Source: RUG626 sp964553775
Lineage (GTDB): Bacteria; Bacillota; Clostridia; Oscillospirales; Oscillospiraceae
Length of the DNA stretch: 16,472 nt
Assembly: GCA_964553775.1 (NCBI GenBank)
Contig: CAZKLU010000042.1
Coordinates: 1 to 16,472 of the forward strand
Direction: 5' to 3'
Shown here one piece after another: positions 14,787 to 16,472 of this stretch. Positions within the stretch are counted from its first letter, which is position 1. Every line of letters starts with the position of its first letter. Under the pieces are notes generated by a model. It was not told where the DNA came from. It made no database searches and saw nothing but the letters and a program-made list of their open reading frames with translations. Position numbers and translations under genes: made by a program.

Positions 14787-14902
14787 AAAAGTAAGAGACT
14801 GCTTTCATAAGCGGAAATTCCGGATGTGAAAGGGCTTTTCGCCGGACGAGGGAAACTCGACACCGGCATTAAGTGTCCGTGATGGCAGGTTCTGAATATA
14901 TT

Positions 14903-14935
14903 AAACCACGGGAGCGAGATACTCCCGTGGTTTTT
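14903..14935 (+). terminator. Strong rho-independent terminator before spoIIIA
   Basis: A perfect 12-bp stem, AAACCACGGGAG (14903-14914) with CTCCCGTGGTTT (14922-14933) and a 7-base loop, runs into TTTTT (14931-14935). It isolates the sporulation operon from vegetative transcription of ymdB. Confidence 0.92.
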
Positions 14936-14971
14936 CGCGTCTTTGGCGCGAAGATAATTTTTGCGCGTGTG

Positions 14972-15000
14972 GCATATTCGAGGACAAGCGATAATAGAAT
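14972..15000 (+). promoter_or_regulatory. Probable sigma-E promoter of the spoIIIA operon
   Basis: GCATATT (14972-14978) fits the sigma-E -35 consensus KMATATT exactly. After 14 bases, AATAGAAT (14993-15000) matches CATACAAT at six of eight positions. It stands 36 bases past a strong terminator and 74 before the spoIIIAA start. In B. subtilis the spoIIIA operon is transcribed by mother-cell sigma-E, so position and sequence agree. Confidence 0.75.
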
Positions 15001-15022
15001 TACTTCAGAGGCACCAATGAAG

Positions 15023-15051
15023 GACACGGAAATCAATAAGCATTTTCCGTG
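15023..15051. repeat. Hairpin repeat, copy 2, in the spoIIIA leader
   Basis: GACACGGAAATCAAT (15023-15037) and ATTTTCCGTG (15042-15051) repeat the element at 4891-4925. The 8-bp arms are CACGGAAA (15025-15032) and TTTCCGTG (15044-15051). It lies between the sigma-E promoter and the ribosome site (15061-15068), so it would form a hairpin in the leader of the message. Confidence 0.6.
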
Positions 15052-15074
15052 AAACGCCGCAAAGGAGGTACACA

Positions 15075-15989
15075 ATGACAACCGAGGAGTACAACATATC
15101 CCGCTACGACAACGCTGTTATGCTTCTTCCCTACGGCTTGCGCGAGAGAGCGAGAACACTTCCGAGACATGACCGCGTGACGGCGGAGGAGATACGTCTG
15201 CGCGTAGACCGTCCGCCATCTGTTCTGCTGCCGGAGGGAGAAATAACTCTCGGCGGAGAGAGTGTAAGACGAAGGGATCTTGAGTCGCTCGTGGAGCTTG
15301 CGACAGAAGCGTCGGTTCAGTCGGTGAGGGATGAGATAAAAAACGGCTACATAACAGTTCGCGGCGGCTACAGAATCGGTCTATGCGGCAGCGCGGTACT
15401 CACCGATGGTCACATTTCCGGTATCAGAGCGTATTCTTCAGCCGCCCTGCGTATCTCGCGGGAGGTTCGGGGTATCGCTGATTCGGTAATGCCGAGCCTT
15501 ATCAGAGACGGCAAATTTCTCTCAACACTTATTATCGCGCCGCCTGGAGCGGGGAAGACAACGCTTCTCCGCGATATTATAGCATACATATCCGGCGAAA
15601 AGACGGGCAGCAGAGTCGCGCTTGCGGATGAACGCGGCGAGGTTGCGGCAATGTCAGACGGTGCCGCGGGAATGAACGTCGGTTCACACACCGATGTGCT
15701 TGACTGCTGCCCGAAGGCGGACGCGATGATGATGCTGCTGCGCTCCATGAATCCGGAGGTGATAGCGGCTGACGAGATCACCGCTCCGGAGGATATTGGG
15801 GCGATAAGGATCGTCCGAAACTGCGGTGTTTCGCTGTTAGCGACAGCGCACGGCACGGACGTGAATGACCTGCGCGAAAGACCGCTCTATAGAGAGCTTT
15901 TTGCGGACAGTGTATTTGAACGCTATCTTATAATCAGAAAACGGCGCGGGGAGAGGGTATACGAGGTGATAAGAGGTGAGGATGTATGA
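15075..15989 (+). CDS. spoIIIAA: Stage III sporulation protein AA, ATPase
   Basis: ATPase of 304 aa, related to secretion ATPases, that powers the SpoIIIA-SpoIIQ feeding-tube channel joining mother cell and forespore. Walker A is PPGAGKTT (156-163) and a Walker B-like segment VIAADE ends at Glu234. The arginine-rich VRGGYRIGLCG region (95-105) and the C-terminal EVIRGEDV are also family-like. It acts in the mother-cell cytoplasm at the engulfing membrane. AAAGGAGG (15061-15068) is 6 bases before the ATG. The stop overlaps the spoIIIAB start as ATGA (15986-15989), so the two genes are translationally coupled. A probable sigma-E promoter and a hairpin repeat lie upstream. Length and motifs are normal. 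Confidence 0.96.
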   Translation: MTTEEYNISRYDNAVMLLPYGLRERARTLPRHDRVTAEEIRLRVDRPPSVLLPEGEITLGGESVRRRDLESLVELATEASVQSVRDEIKNGYITVRGGYRIGLCGSAVLTDGHISGIRAYSSAALRISREVRGIADSVMPSLIRDGKFLSTLIIAPPGAGKTTLLRDIIAYISGEKTGSRVALADERGEVAAMSDGAAGMNVGSHTDVLDCCPKADAMMMLLRSMNPEVIAADEITAPEDIGAIRIVRNCGVSLLATAHGTDVNDLRERPLYRELFADSVFERYLIIRKRRGERVYEVIRGEDV

Positions 15990-16472
15990 TAAAAATAATC
16001 GGCGCGGCTCTTGTGCTTTCGGCGGCGGCGTATATGGGACTTTCCGGTGTGCTGAGATTGAGAAACCATGCTCGGACACTTGAGGCTTTTATAACGTCCC
16101 TTGATATACTTGACGCGGAACTGTGTTCGAGACTATCCCCAATGCGCGATGTTCTTGAAAAACTCAGCGGCGATGCTCCGGTACCCGCAAGAGCGTTTTT
16201 CAGAAGTGTCTATGACCGCATGGGTGAGTTGTCCTCGCGCTCATTCTATTCAATATGGTCAGGCGCGCTGCGGTGTTCGGAAGCACTCACACTCTCAGCG
16301 GAGGAGGAGCGCACTATAGGGGAACTGGGGCTTTATCTCGGACGCTATGACGCGAGGGAGCAGTCGGAGAATATACGCCGCACCCGCGTGAGACTTGAAC
16401 GGTACCTTGTGTTAGCAAGGGAGACACGCGACAGGGACACGAAGCTCCATGCCGCTCTGGGTCTTTCAGCCG
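15986..16472 (+). CDS. spoIIIAB: Stage III sporulation protein AB, cut by the window edge
   Basis: Open frame of 162 codons that runs off the right edge. It begins with a hydrophobic membrane segment (residues 4-21, IIGAALVLSAAAYMGLSGV) followed by a long charged, helical, cytoplasmic or intermembrane part, as in SpoIIIAB, whose family length is near 170 aa with a second hydrophobic segment at the C-terminus. The visible end (LHAALGLSA, approaching that segment) suggests only about ten residues are missing. In the family this protein is a part of the SpoIIIA channel complex and resembles the type II secretion protein GspF. The start overlaps the spoIIIAA stop, and AGAGGTGAGG (15972-15981) is its ribosome site. 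Confidence 0.9.
   Translation, partial: MIKIIGAALVLSAAAYMGLSGVLRLRNHARTLEAFITSLDILDAELCSRLSPMRDVLEKLSGDAPVPARAFFRSVYDRMGELSSRSFYSIWSGALRCSEALTLSAEEERTIGELGLYLGRYDAREQSENIRRTRVRLERYLVLARETRDRDTKLHAALGLSA

Noticed and set aside
1..16472. CRISPR arrays, tRNA or rRNA genes, insertion sequences, prophage genes
   Set aside because: Reading both strands I found no regularly spaced repeats, cloverleaf sequence, rRNA motifs, transposase or phage proteins.

Overview
The window looks like chromosomal DNA of an anaerobic, spore-forming Clostridia-type Firmicute, probably a gut Oscillospiraceae-like lineage. The evidence is the sporulation genes spo0A, spoIIIAA and spoIIIAB, AGGAGG-type ribosome sites, sigma-A promoters, a Clostridia-type phosphoglycerate dehydrogenase and two gut-Clostridia-like short-chain dehydrogenases. 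Nothing looks phage-, plasmid- or IS-derived.

Layout, left to right. 1-508: AT-rich DNA ending in a perfect sigma-A promoter, then a beta-CASP/metallo-beta-lactamase protein (509-2125). A bidirectional terminator (2324-2360) separates it from a leftward group of three genes: an SDR oxidoreductase (3809-4624), a cytidine/blasticidin-deaminase-like protein (3248-3688) and a second SDR (2367-3113). These are probably read from one perfect promoter at 4862-4890, through a leader of about 230 nt with a striking inverted-repeat structure. Next are gap (GAPDH, 5206-6237) with its own promoter, leader and terminator, and spo0A on the minus strand (6553-7311).

From 7312 to about 9005 there are 1.7 kb with little convincing coding sequence. 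This stretch has a near-perfect rightward promoter (7783-7811) followed at once by a run of hairpins (a small-RNA candidate), a small acidic ORF of 51 codons with a good ribosome site (8332-8487), and two strong tandem hairpins (8756-8812).

The right part is a rightward housekeeping block: mtaB (tRNA ms2t6A modification), serC and serA (serine synthesis from the 3-phosphoglycerate that GAPDH feeds into), a YegS/DagK-type lipid kinase, a YmdB-type phosphodiesterase, a strong terminator, and then the start of the spoIIIA operon (spoIIIAA and a spoIIIAB cut by the window edge). A sequence closely matching a sigma-E promoter precedes spoIIIAA.

The strongest candidates for something undescribed are the structured leader of the SDR-deaminase-SDR group, the promoter-plus-hairpins locus at 7783-7956, the orphan 51-aa peptide, and a Spo0A whose receiver domain has lost part of the usual phosphorylation-site residues. 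Function calls rest on motifs and remembered family sequences; no search was run.
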